Source: Takakia lepidozioides (taxonomy: Eukaryota; Streptophyta; Takakiopsida; Takakiales; Takakiaceae). From it: a stretch of 64,000 nt of DNA. Shown here one piece after another: positions 25,438 through 37,415 of the stretch (position 1 is its first letter; every line of letters begins with the position of its first letter). The stretch is from assembly GCA_030704615.1 (NCBI GenBank), contig CM060731.1, forward strand, positions 57,888,756-57,952,755. The letters are read 5' to 3'. The notes below the pieces were generated by a model. It was given only the letters and a program-made list of their open reading frames with translations. It had not been told where the DNA came from and ran no database searches. The position numbers were made by a program, and so were the translations under genes.

Positions 25438-26383
25438 TCAAAGCTATAGCTTTGCAGCTATGGCAGATATCACAGACTATACGCTAGCTTTACTTCTTAC
25501 GCAGTGGCGCAAGGACGGAAGGGTTGAAAGGACATTCTCTCTCACTCACTATCTGCAAGCCCCATAGGCTTACATTCACTTACTTGTTCCTTTATGTGCC
25601 AACCATACTTTCATGCTCTACGCCCTACAAGCTTTCCTACAGCTATTCCAAACAAGGCCTTCTTGTTTGTCTGGGATGAAAAGAATTAAGGGAATGGAGG
25701 ATATCAGAGTGAAGAGCACCACGATTCTACAGAAGCAGGCAATTGCCACACCGCAGGCGGTGCAGCTGCTGAAAGAGTTGCGATTGGAAGGGCTGTTACG
25801 CAAAGAATGGTCCTTGCATCATCGTGGGTTCATGATTCAATTCAATCAGAACTTTGAGCCTCGGACAGGAGTTACACAGGTGAGGGGAGTAGATATAGAG
25901 ATTACTCCCCAGTACTTGCAGCAAGTGTTTGAATTGCCATCCGGCCTTGTGCATGTGGATGAGCACAGGGCAAGATTGCATTGAAACCATCATACTCGCC
26001 GACCATCCCTCCTGGCTGTCTTTGCACTCCTACCTGGGCTGACATTATCAACCGTGCTAACCTTGGTATTGCTCCAGAATCTTTTCGATTACCCGTTCGA
26101 GCTATTATGACTATCCCTCATTGGTTGTCCACGGATACCATTATCAATAGGTGCATCTACAGCTTCCTTAAATAAATGATTTATTTGATAAAACCCTAGG
26201 GCTTCATCTACAACCTCTGCTGCCAAAGATCATTAGAAGAGATCATACTGGTTTTCTTAAGGACCGGGGATTTGTTCCAAGAAACGAGTTTCTTTAAGAC
26301 TCTAGGATACACCTGCACCAAGGCCGAGTACCCAGGGTTAAGGGAAGTAGGCCAAATACTGAACGTTCTGTTTGCCATAAAAC

Positions 26384-28963
26384 CACTACAAGAGATGAGC
26401 GTTTTTAGGACTACGGCTTTGGCGGAGTCATAAAAACTACACTAGGTAGATGACTACAGAGCGCTGAAATGCATTGCAATCATAGTTTTATGACTTTGTA
26501 GTAATGGATATCACTACATGACTCCGGAAAGTTAGGGAGCATTGGTCAAACATTGTTGACCATGATGACAGGGATGGTTTATATGACTAGTGTGATATGT
26601 TTGACTACACGTGGACGACGTTTCATGGAATCTTATGACTCCATGACTGAAGATGGTTTCACAGCTCTATTTATACGACTACATCACTACACATGTCATT
26701 TTGAAGGCACATATAATGCAAATAAGGTTGCCCATTAGGTTTAAAAAAGTTAAAAAGTTGCTAATAAGGTTGCCCATTAGGGTAATCATGAACAGAAAGG
26801 AGGGCTGGGACTTGGCGTTTTTTTTTGTCTCTTGCGCCACACCACATAGCCGAGGGATGGAACGCAATGATAGCAGGATATGCAGGGGCGTGGGATGGAG
26901 GCGTTGAGCAAATGATGCACGAAGGAGAAGAGGAGGAGGAGAGGAGACGAGGAGAAGCGAGCTCGCCGTTCTTGGGAGAGCCAGCTTGGTCTTAGCAGGC
27001 GTGTTTCAATCTCTGACTACTCAGCTACGCCGTAGTGTTCGATCTCACAGACCAATCCGACATTACCTGACTACAGACACAAGCAGCACACACAAGAGGT
27101 CCTTTTAGGTTGATGGTCGGTCAAATCCTCCATGGGTCAGGACAGGTCAAGGACAATGTGGTAGGGCACCTTCTTCTTCAACCTATTTTCAGCCTGTGTT
27201 GCCCTCTCATCAGACTCGGCCGCAAGATACATATTGAATTCTGTAAGTTAGGTCATTGGGTAGATCTGTGGTGGTTTGGAGTGACTTTGGCAAGTTACTG
27301 CTAGTGTGGCAGCAGGGAAGTATCCAAAAACATATAATAGAGGTGAGGAGAAGCTTTGGGGTGAACACTTTCCGACCAGTCAATGGTAGGACAATGGAGA
27401 CAAAAAGGCGAATGCCTGTTGGACTACAGAGAGAAGCAGATGCATTTCAGATTGTGATAAGTAGGGTTGGGGTGTTTTGGGGAAGAACTCCACACCAGTA
27501 TGGTTGGGGTGTTTGCTGGTAGAATTCTAGGCTGTCAGAGGCATTTTAATGTTGAATTCTGCAAGTTAGCTCGTTGGTGGATCTATGGTAGTTTTGGAGT
27601 GATTTTGACATGTTACTGCCAATGTGGTCGATAGGAAAGTATCACTAAATAGATAACAGAGACTCGAGGAGAAGCTCTAGGATGAATACGTTCCCGACCT
27701 CAGTCAATGGTGGAACAATCGAGGCAAAAGGTGAATGTCTGTTGGAAGCAGACGCAAGTCAGCATAGGAACTAGTGTGATAAGTAGGGTTGGGTGTTTGC
27801 TCAAGCAATTCTAGGCTGTCATTGTCAGCTGCTAGCAGCAAGGCGAGGATGTATGCATGATTTGTGCAGGGGCATGGATAGCTGAAGGAGCAGAGATAGA
27901 TGTGTGGGTCCAGATTCATCCAAGAGGGCCGGATTTCAAGCTCCATATTACCTATGATTCCCTATGGAAGGATAGGTACAAAAAACCTGCATGGGTAGAT
28001 GGTAAACTGGAAGCCGCAGCAGCAGCGGCACAATTGATCAAATCAGGCACTGTTAATCAAGGCACCTTCTTCAACACATTTCACCTTGTTTTTCCCGTAA
28101 GTATTGCACTGTTTAACAGAGTCCTTGATTCTAGTAGCACCAGAACAAACTAGTATTACAACAATTCAGCCCATGTGTGGGCTTGCTTATTTTTTGCTTT
28201 ACTGGACCTTTTCAGGCATGGATTTTTGGACCTTGTGGCCTTTGAGGTGTCCATTGGGACATTGGTCTCATTTGGATTTTTGTAATATAATTTACACGGC
28301 GTGTGTTCCCCTGTACTTGTCTATTTTGAATGTCCTTGTGGTTGCTAGTATGCAAGAGGGGTCCATTCTGTTTTTATATCAGAATTTTACCATGTAATGA
28401 AGAATTTAAATCATTTAATCTATTTTTATTTTTTATAACATTATTAAATTAAACAATAATACCATTTAAATTTTTCCAAGCTGCTATCCCCTGTTTTCAA
28501 AAATAAAATATAAATTTAAGAATTTAAAATTACAAATATAACTATTAAATTATTTTCAGAGACATTCTTGATGACACGTGGCATAAACCCTGTCATATAT
28601 ACTAGTCATATATTATGTCTAAGTGCCACATGTCACATCTAAAGTGCAACAGGTGTTGTGACGTGTCGCTTGCGTAGTGGTGCACGTGTTCCTCTAAAGC
28701 CTCTCCATGTAGGCAACGCTCATCAGACAATGTAGTCATATAGTTAGTCGTATGTAAGTCATAGAGTTGTAACTACATCACTCTCTTATGCATGACTCCA
28801 GGTGCCACGCACGCAGTCACGGTTATGACTTGCAAAATGCAGTCCTAAAGACTAGTCGCTATGACAGGGCTTTTTTCACTACAGAGTGATGTAGTCATGA
28901 ACGCATATAGGACTGAAAAAATAGTCATATGTGCAATCATAAAAACGCTCATCTGTTGTAGTG
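26384..28963. mobile_element. Non-autonomous CACTA transposon, 2580 bp
   Basis: Ends are inverted repeats: CACTACAA, one mismatch, then AGATGAGCGTTTTTA at both termini. A 3-bp target duplication AAC lies at 26381-26383 and 28964-28966, as expected for CACTA (En/Spm) elements. Subterminal regions are full of TATGACT/AGTCATA words in both orientations (26410-26660 and 28740-28930), like the transposase-binding subterminal repeats of this superfamily. No transposase is seen inside, so it must be moved in trans. It carries a gene-like exon at 27875-28095. Removing it repairs the host frame. Confidence 0.9.
27875..28095 (+). pseudogene. Captured exon of unknown host gene inside the CACTA element
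   Basis: An open stretch bounded by a good acceptor (TTTGTGCAG) and a good donor (CCC|GTAAGT). It reads GAWIAEGAEIDVWVQIHPRG, then KLHITYDSLWKDRYKKPAWV and an Ala-rich helix, ending FFNTFHLVFP. No stop interrupts it and the composition is that of a real conserved exon. I do not recognise the family. CACTA elements often carry host gene pieces; the parent gene should be elsewhere in the genome. Confidence 0.5.
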
Positions 28964-30307
28964 AACAGAACCAACAGTATCTTAGCAGGTCTTTCATGGA
29001 AAAAGTACTGAAAGCCTTGAGGGGAGATGATGTGGCTTGGGCAGAGTTGATATACAATGGTCTAGTAGAGGAGATGAAGCGGTTACAAAATACTATTGCT
29101 AAGTCCCCAATTATTGTCTCTGGCCCAATAATTGCACAAATTATCCTTGACTCTTGTTTGCTTGATGCGTGAGAACGCAAGGAGATGGGAGTGTTTGAGA
29201 CGGCTACAACTGCAATTGAGGAGCAGGGCTCTTCACACGGTGAAGGAGGATTGGAGGGGCAGCACCAGTCCAAGAGGCAGAAGCGGAATACGACCGTAGT
29301 GGCAAATCCACTAGCTACAAGGAAACCACAAGATGATGTTTCCATAGCGTTTGTGCAGGATGAGTAGTAGCAGCACATGGGGCTGTTATTACTGGAAGCA
29401 CGGCCTTTGGAGATGGAGGAAGAAGTCACCTTAGTACCACAACCACCACAGCCAGTTGATTCAGTTGCCCCAGGGGTAACCCAGCTTGTACATGTTGTTA
29501 CACCAGAGCCTATTGCTGTGGAAGGAGAAGGGTTGGACATCCCCACTACAGAGCAGGTAGTGGCAGAAATTGAGAAAGGTGACCTTCTCTATGAAAACTC
29601 TAGATTCGTCAGGGAACCAGTAGTACCAAAGATGCAGAATTTGACCAAGGAAATCCCTCCTGTGCAAGTCATGCCCACACTTGTGGAGGAGGTTCAAGGG
29701 GTAGAGTGTAAGGGCACTGTAGCACCTGTGGAGAATGAGGACGCTTAAGAAGAAGATCTTGTGGGATCATTGCCTGAATGGTTGGTGAAACATCACACTG
29801 TGGAGAATCAGGGGGACCACCAACAAGTTCCCCATGAAGACCCACAATAGGCCATGCTTATGAGTTCCATAAGCAGGACACTAAATTTGTTGGGCACTTA
29901 TGTGAAATCCCATGTTCCTTCCACACAATTGGCAGCATTAAGGGAGGAACTCAAGCAAGAGTTTGAGGCAAGAATTGCCACTGAGTGTGCCAAGAAGGTG
30001 GATGTGGAGGCTAACCATAAGTTGCAGAAAGAGTTGGAGAACACTCAGACTGCCCTACAGCTTGCAAAGGCCCGGGTAGGTATTTCGACGGCCCATTTTG
30101 TCTTTTTTCATGATAACACCCGCTATTGCAGTACATGCAAAGCGGAGTGCTTTGCCCCTTAGGCCACGTGTTTGAATTCAAACACTCTCCCGTCCCCCTC
30201 TGTCTGCGTGGCTTTTCCTCCGAGTTTGACCCCCAAGTTGACCTTACACTTACCGGCCACTTTTCTGACGTTAACCCGCGTCCACCTGTCACTGACCCTA
30301 TGGACTA

Positions 30308-30432
30308 TGCAACCCGCATGGGATGTGGTGGGCTGTGACGGGCTGTGTCAGGCTGTGATGGGCTGTGATAAGCTGTGTTAAGCTGTGGTGGGCTGTGATA
30401 GGCTGTGTTAAATTGTGGTGAGCTGTGATGAT
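30308..30432. repeat. GGCTGTG minisatellite
   Basis: About a dozen degenerate repeats of words such as GGGCTGTGA and AGCTGTGTTA, related to the minisatellite inside both LTRs (22725-22975 and 49150-49365). It lies just downstream of the pol coding region on the minus strand. Confidence 0.7.
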
Positions 30433-32683
30433 TGTGTGAACACCCATGTTCTCTGTTATGGCCATACACATTCGGTTTCACAACAAGTGCTTCATGCTCC
30501 GTTGGTATTACTGGTGTAGGCTGTGATGGCATCTGTATTTCAATATGCAAATCATGCTGCAATGGTTTGTCATGGATACCACTGTATCCCTTCAACTTAT
30601 TGGCATTGACTCTTCCAAGCATCTCTTTGTTAATGGTTTGTAGCATGGTTGTATTGTTATCATACATTTTCTGTATGACATAAGGTCATTTCCATGGCGA
30701 CTTAAAGTTTAGAAGCTTTAATCTTTCCCTTCTTCTGCAACCATAGTGCCAAATCACCCGTCTTAAAAAATTTCAATTTACCTTCATCAAATCGATCTTT
30801 CCTCGTCATCTGAATTCTGGTCATGTTATCTGCTGCATCAGCACGTACTTCTTCCATTCATGTTTCCTGACTTTAATTAAATCCTCCAATTCCATTCTCC
30901 TTCCCCATTCAGTTCTCATGGTAGGTAATAAAAATTCCACTGGAAGTAAAGCTTCCATACCATAAACTAATTGGAATGATGTATACTTGGTGGTGACTTT
31001 ATATGAAGTCCTGTATGACCACAAAGTTGTCAATAGCTTTGTATCCCGATCCGTTCTGTTTGCATTGACTATCTTAGCCAAAATAGTGCATAGTATTTTG
31101 TTGGTGGCCTCTGCCTGCCCATTACCCTGTGGGTAATAGGTTGTACTTTTCATGTGCACAATCATGGACTCTTTAGTCAATAGTTCTATGGTCTCATTAA
31201 TGAAGTGACTTCCCTAGTCACTGATAATTCCAGGGGACAACCAAATCTCGTGAGTATGTTCTCATACATGAACCTTGCTGTGGACTTAGTTGTGTTGTCC
31301 CTCATAGCCTTAGCTTCCACCCACTTTGTAGTATAATCAGTGGCTGTGATTATATACTTGTTTTGTGTATTTTTGGCTAGTGGGTTTATTGGTCCAACAA
31401 AGTCTAGTCCCCATTTCTGAAATGGTTCAGTAGGCATCGTAGGGTGCAAAGCCATCTGTCCAGATCTTTGCAAAGGTCCTAGCCTCTGACACTCATCACA
31501 ACTCTTGCAAATACTTATGTACATCTTTGAACAAAGTAGGCCACCAGTAACCTGCAAGTAGTATCTTCCTGCTGGTAGTCTCCTCTCCAAAATGTCATCC
31601 AGCCACTCCTTTATGAACTTCTTCCAAAACTTTATTTACTTCATGGTGGTACAAGCATCGTTTAAAAACTCCATCAGGTCCTAACTTATACAATCTGTCA
31701 CCTATCATAATGTAAGATAAAGCCTTGATAGCTATTCCCTTCCTCTGTTCCTTCCCATAACTGGGTAGGCAGTGACCATGAGTAAGGTAGTATCTGATTG
31801 GCCACTGCCAATCTAACCAATCATCTGCACTTCCTTGCACCTCCACTGCAAATAGACTCGCATCAGGTAGTTGGTCGTCCACTCCCATGGCGGGCTCTCC
31901 TGTTGATAGGCGTGACAAGTGATCTGCCACAAGATGCAAACGGCCAGGCTTGTAAACAACTTTGAATTCAAACTTGTGCAAGATTATTAACCATCTTGCT
32001 ATCCTGCCACTTATCAAAAGCTTGTTCACCAGATAAATCAAAGCCTGATGATCCACATAAAACATAAACTTCATTTCCAATAGGTAATGCCTGAATTTCT
32101 TGACTGCATAAATCATTGCCAGTGCTTCTCTTTCAGTGGTGTTATAGTTCCTTTCAACACTGTTCAACAACCTGCTAGCATAGTACACAGGTGAATCTAT
32201 GTTTCATGTGATATTTTGGGCTAACACAGCTCCCAATGCTTCTCCTAAGGCATCACAGTGTACATGAAATACTACATGCTAGTGAGGGTTAATCAACACA
32301 GGTGTAGTTGTTACTGACAATGTAAGTTCCTCAAAAGTCTGCTGACATTCAGCTGTCTATGCAAACACTGCATCCTTCTTCAAAAGCTTGCTCAATGGAG
32401 CTGCCATCTGTGCATACCGTTTAACAAACCTTCTATAATAAGTAGTTTGTCCAAGGAACCTCCTTAGCCCTTTCACGTTACTTGGTGGTGGTGAGGCTTT
32501 AATAGCCTCTGTCTTTTTAGGATCCACAAGCAGTCTCTTCTTACACACAATGTATCCCAGTAGTACCCCTGAGTTCACACAGACACAAACTCTCAGTTTG
32601 TCATTCTTCTTGGGAACTATCACAATGGGTGACAACCAAGTTGTATACTCTATCGGGTATATGAACTTAGCCTCTGCCAACTT
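30433..32683 (-). pseudogene. pol, distal part: RT remnant, RNase H, integrase
   Basis: Continues the RT interrupted by the MULE. 32680-32357 has TTWLSPIVIVPKKNDKLRVC, but the RT core with its Y-x-D-D box is deleted; the frame jumps near 32580 to GYIVCKKRLLVDPKKTEAIK. 32188-31595 is RNase H (REALAMIYAVKKFRHYLLEM; VYKPGRLHLVADHLSR) and the H2C2 zinc motif ([20 protein letters not shown]). 31590-31186 is integrase ([37 protein letters not shown]), with a frameshift and a TAG stop at the second catalytic region (ISD-TAG-GSHFIN). 31180-30821 continues (YYPQGNGQAEATNKILCTIL; SYKVTTKYTSFQLVYGMEAL). Dead copy. Confidence 0.85.
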
Positions 32684-32692
32684 CTTGATCTC
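32684..32692. repeat. MULE target-site duplication, left copy
   Basis: CTTGATCTC, identical to 44585-44593. A 9-bp duplication is the hallmark of Mutator-like insertions. One copy belongs to the retrotransposon's RT codons for E-I-K. Confidence 0.9.
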
Positions 32693-32736
32693 GAGCGTAG
32701 CTACGGCGTGAGCCCAGCCCCGTGAGCCTGGGAGCT
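32693..32736 (+). repeat. Left terminal inverted repeat of the MULE
   Basis: Begins GAGCGTAGCTACGG, then CGTGAGCCC and CGTGAGCCTG. Compared with the reverse complement of the right end, the first 14 bases are poorly matched and the GTGAGCC blocks are identical and equally spaced. Confidence 0.75.
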
Positions 32737-33083
32737 GAGCTCACGTTCAAGCTACAAAGCGTGAGCGGCACGAATCTGCTGGAGAAGAAGGTCCTATAGG
32801 CGAGGATTGCAGGAAGAGGGCCTATTACCGTGGACAAAACAAACGGGGCCAACACACACCATGTGTGCAATGCCCGCTCAAAAACAGAAATATGAAAACA
32901 TGGCAGATTTGAGCTCAGAATGATTGTCACAGTTTATTTCAATTCACAGATAGACGCTTACAATGAATTGCATGTGCATTTGCCCTGGTTCCGTAAACGA
33001 AATCCATATGTTTGTTAGAAATGCAAAGTCTTCACACGGCAACCTGCAAACCAGCATGGGAAGCGGGCATGGCTCGTATGTGT

Positions 33084-36000
33084 TCAAAGAGAAGTTGGCG
33101 GAGCTCCACGCGAGGTGTCCCGCTGTAGAAGGGTGTTCACTTCTCCATAGCCTAGTGTGGCTTGGTGGATGAATTGGTCTCTCTTACCGTCGCAACACAT
33201 AATCACAAGGTATATGTAATATTGATGCTTGCAGGGGACCCACTTCCCTCTCATGCCGAGAGCGCCCTCACGCATCGTTACAAAGTCCGGACAAGTGCAC
33301 GAAGGGAAATTCCCGACGGTAACCTGATATTCTTTGCCATGAAGAACTGACCCAATTGACAGCACTGTGTAAATCCGTCCATACCCCGGAGAAGGGACTT
33401 CGGTGATACGAGACACCCGAGCCTGCAAAATTCTAGCAGATTCCATCTTGCATTCGTGATCTGCACCCGAAGCGAAACGGTGCACTGTTTTTCCATCTCT
33501 TTTTGTTGGGTGGGAGTCGGCACCGGGTGGCGGCATTGCCGGAGCATGTGGCACATCTGTGCCGACAGTGCATGAGGGCACCACCCGGGACCGTGCAAGA
33601 CAGAACCCTCCCTCCTCCAGCATGCTTATCTCGGTTGATGACAACGACGTCCCAATTTGCACAGGCCAAATTGCGGGGGGAGGGGGTTTCATTATCACCG
33701 AAGGACGAACTGTTCCCTTCACGCATCGTGCCATATCGTCTGGGCAGAACCAAAATTTGTGGTCCTTTGACTCCCCACTATGATAAGGTCGGAACAACCC
33801 TGTGAATGTTGGAGCTGGAGTCCCCCTGGAGCCTTTGCATATCTTTGATTTGCATTTCTTGAATGAGGGGGTCCGAATTGCCATGCAAGCCACTCTAGAT
33901 CCTGGTGGGGTGCGTTCTATATGCCACTCACTATCAATGCAATCGGATTCCTGCACCATGGCCACCGCCTCCTCCAATGGGATTCCCGCTGCTGTGCTTG
34001 TATGTTCTGCACCTGCTCCACTGGAGGAGGACCCACCTGGGAAGAGGCGGGCACACGACTCAGTCTGCAGTGGAGACACCTTTGGCACAGAGAAATTGAC
34101 CCTGTCTGGCCGATGGGAATCTCCATCTGACCCTGGAAGAGTGTTCAATTTCCTTTTGCATGATCCAAATCTTTCCTCGCCTTCCAAATGGGGGATCCTG
34201 GATTGTAGAGCGGACCCTTCAGTGCATCTGTTTAGAGCTCTGGCCATCTTTGACGGGACTCCGGACCTACTCGCAGCCCTTAGCATCAACAAAGTCGTAT
34301 CAGGGCCCTTGCCTCTACCCCGTCCCATCAGAAAATTGCGGTACCTGGTTTGTTGTGTAAGTGCACGCACCATGTCATCAGCAGTGGCCACATACAAGTC
34401 ACGACCTGCTTTGGTAGACTGCTGCATCCAGGCGTTGTGAACAGTCTCCGCCAAATTACAGGATGGCATGTCGGCCAAGTCCTCCAAGGACATGTCCTGC
34501 AGGAGGCATTGCATGGATATGTGAGGAACGAAAACAAATGGTAGAGGTTCTTCAAGTGACAATCGAAGAACCCCAAATGAACAGGCACGATGCAAAATTT
34601 CTGTTTTTGGGATTGAAGAGGCTTACCGTCGTCATGAAAGCTCCCCACTGTCTGTACCTGAAGTGCCAGAAAACCAACCAGTCCTCCAACTCCTTTACGT
34701 GGGTACCTGTTGCAGCACCAGAGGAGAACCACCAAGCCCGGATTGCCTGGTAAGTGCTCTCAGCTTCTCCCATTGAGGTGGCATTCTTGTACTTGAGACA
34801 GAGCCTTCTGTGCTCCAACTGCAGGTCAGGGCGAATGCAGCGCTTTGTATGACGTGCCAGAGATTGAGTCCAATGGAAGAGGCATGTGCGCTCCCTATTT
34901 TCCATTGGGACCTTAGGATCCCCCGAACCAAACACGCGTCGCACTGCATTGAAATTTGCCTGTGCACTATCAGCCATGAAGCCCGCAAAATTTGTGTTTT
35001 GTATTCCATTGCGCTGCATGACGGCCAAGAGCGAATTCCACATGAGCATTTGGGATTCAGTGTCCTCCGACTGCATATCACAAATTGCTATGGAGAGCAC
35101 ACGCTGGTACGCCGGATCATACACATGGCACGCCATGGTTGTCCAACCCTTCACCCGTTTGCAGTGATCAAACATTAACCAACATTTAGCCAAATCTCCT
35201 CCTGGTTGCATACGGCGGACAATGCTCACACCACTGCCTTCGCCCACAGCGGACATCTTGAACAAATACACCTTGGACGAGCCCTGGCCAGGGAAGATAC
35301 TGTTTTGAATGAATTCATAGCGACTCCTCCGTTTCAGGTCCATAATGTTGTCCATGAATCCAGCAGTGCCTGTGCCCATTCTGAGTGCATTCACCTGGTT
35401 TCGAATATTGGGAGAGCTCAACACGGAGAAATGGTCCATGACTGCATTAAGCGAATCTGCATCCAGCATAAGTTCTGTCGCATCCCCTTCACCCAGTATG
35501 TGTTTCTCCAGGAATGCCTTGCTAGCTGCAAGCGCTATAGCAGAAGGTGTTGCACAAGGGGCATTGTGGAACTCCTGCTTCAGCAGATTTCTAGCGATGT
35601 CCACGCTATCCCTGCAACTTCCTTTGGACACAGGATGCTCGTGTGCACCCATATGAATGCAGGCACGAGTCATTGTCTTGCATCGGTGTGCCACCTGATA
35701 CATACGAGCGTGGCACACAGAAACACAGGACGGGGAAAGTTTGCAGAACCTGCACACGAAAGTATTGGTCCTGGGAGGGGCAAGCCCTGGGGTGAAAGGA
35801 TTCAGGGGCACACCTTCCCACTCACTTTCGTTTGGTTGAGCGCTGTTTCTCAGGCGAGGGCAAGAAATATTCTGGCACTTACAATGCCCAACGCAGACTG
35901 ACCTCCGAAATTTCAAGCCAATGTCGTTATGGATGTTCGACGTTTTTGTCCTGCACCAAGGATGTCCGTCATGTTTCTTGTCCATGCCCTGTAAAAGCCC

Positions 36001-36489
36001 AGCCAGTCCAGTGGAAGAGGTGGGAGGGTTGAGCTCAAACAGGATGTCCCCATCAAACTGTGCTGGCACGTATTGAACCCGTTGCACAGGAAGGGACTCC
36101 CAATCAACAAAACGCAGCTCGCTCTTGCACCCAGGCACACCTGCGAGGGCTTTCAATTTTGGAATGACACTCGTTATCTCTTGCAATTCGTCATCATCCA
36201 ATGACGGAGTCTGCACTGGCGGAGGAATCTCAGAAACATCCTCCGAGGACGAGTCTGAAAGAGTCACGAAGGTAGTGGATGTGCTCACCTCTTGTTTCAC
36301 AGGAACTGTGCCTTTCTGTTGCACGACCGATGCTGCAGTGCCAGGGGTAACGACCGATCCTGCTGATTGTCTTCTCTCTTTTCCAAGGACACGGTATGTG
36401 CCTGGAAGGACTCTCCACTTCCTTCCACACTTGCCAACCAATGGTTTCTCCAAGTGCCCAGAATCCAAATTCCCATCCTCGTCATACAC
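33084..36489 (-). CDS. MULE transposase with SWIM zinc finger
   Basis: DDE-type transposase expected to cut and join the MULE ends. Main exon 36489-34627, then an intron 34626-34497 (ACG|GTAAGC ... CTGCAG|GAC, phase 0), then exon 34496-33084. The core has MACHVYDPAYQRVLSIAICD and, near 35000, FAGFMADSAQANFNAVRRVF with the central Asp, then RTCLFHWTQSLARHTKRCI. The second exon has LADMPSCNLAETVHNAWMQQ and, near the end, a SWIM finger (SCTCPDF ... VPCKHQYYIY), which is common in MULE transposases. The 5' end is unresolved: the frame opens at 36489 without an ATG, and a likely first exon with ATG at 36647 joins with a one-base phase mismatch. No premature stop lies in the main exons. It is divergent from the accessory gene, sharing the region 36.65-37.41 kb as promoter. 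Confidence 0.85.
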
Positions 36490-36647
36490 CTCTTTTTGAA
36501 CAAGGAGAAACCCAACTCCAGCGGGAACACTGTAACCAGCTCATCCTCATGAACAACTGCAAACCCATCGTCGTCTGCAGTGGCAGTCAGTGGAAGAGTA
36601 CCTGCATTGGAATGGAATCGAGCAAGTGTATCTCGCTCCCTCGACAT

Positions 36648-37415
36648 GTTTTCCCTCACTGAACGAAAGTTGCGGAATCCTCGAACTGATAGCCCGCAAT
36701 TACCGAAAGGGGAATTAAGACAAGCAAACCGAGGTCAACAAGGGTAGCTCCAATCCAAAGGTTGCAGTGATGCATGCAAAGGATGTAGGGATGAGATGCA
36801 CCTTCACTTCGGAAACAGCAACGCCAAGAGGCACTAACCAGAAAAACTGTTTTCAAATACTACAAGAAGCCGTGCTGTTTATGGATGAAACAAACACTGA
36901 AAACGACATGAAACCATCCATTATGAAAAGACGACAACAACCCTGGAGAGCAGTAAACAGGAAGACCACAAATGTCATGAGGTTGTGCTGTGCCAGAAGA
37001 GCACAGCACAAACACTGACACTGCAGAAGATACCTCGCACGAATGCGTGCCAGACATGGTCGTATCCGACAGAACCCTTTATGCCGAATGACCCCATGGC
37101 GACGGTAACGGTAAAATGCAAACCACAGGGTAGGCAGTACAACACACGTGGATGCATATGTGAAGCATAACAATTATTGCGGATCTGCAAGAACTGCTCG
37201 AAAATGAACTAGCATTAGATTTCTACGGCACATCCGAATTTGAAAGAAAGCAAGAAGGCCGCGGTGTATTGGCAGGCGGCGCAGTACATCTGACATATAT
37301 CGCTAGTGCATGCAACGGATGTACTTTTTTTCTAGCGCTTTATTGCTTGGATAATACGGAGACGACGGAATGGATGAATTCCGTTCGCACACAATAACAA
37401 CACCCGCATCCAAAT
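36648..37415. promoter_or_regulatory. Shared intergenic region between the two divergent MULE genes
   Basis: About 770 bases with no convincing coding sequence between the likely starts of the transposase and accessory genes. It should hold both promoters. No copy of the intronic palindrome and no clear TATA box was recognised in it. Confidence 0.45.

Larger units (their letters stand above)
25676..30075 (+). pseudogene. Antisense ORF of the retrotransposon, split by a CACTA element
   Basis: Plus-strand coding sequence on the strand opposite gag-pol. The N-terminal part (MEDIRVKSTTILQKQAIATP; LEGLLRKEWSLHHRGFMIQF; VRGVDIEITPQYLQQVFELP) resembles the plant-transposon-protein/gag-like domain common in plant elements. 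Around 25975 the frame shifts to PTWADIINRANLGIAPESFR. After removal of the CACTA element and one AAC, LNVLFAIK runs on to QNQQYLSRSFMEKVLKALRG in frame. Further stops (TGA 29170, TAG-TAG near 29365, TAA near 29747, TAG near 29848) separate acidic, Pro-rich and coiled-coil parts. The frame ends at a good donor (CGG|GTAGGT, 30075). Function unknown. Confidence 0.6.

Noticed and set aside
28845-29546. 233-aa minus-strand open frame
   Set aside because: Ser/Cys-rich antisense shadow of the plus-strand retrotransposon ORF, and it crosses the CACTA boundary.
33802-34440. 212-aa plus-strand open frame
   Set aside because: It is the antisense shadow of the second exon of the MULE transposase.
35206-35901. 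231-aa plus-strand open frame
   Set aside because: Antisense shadow of the transposase main exon; no family motif.
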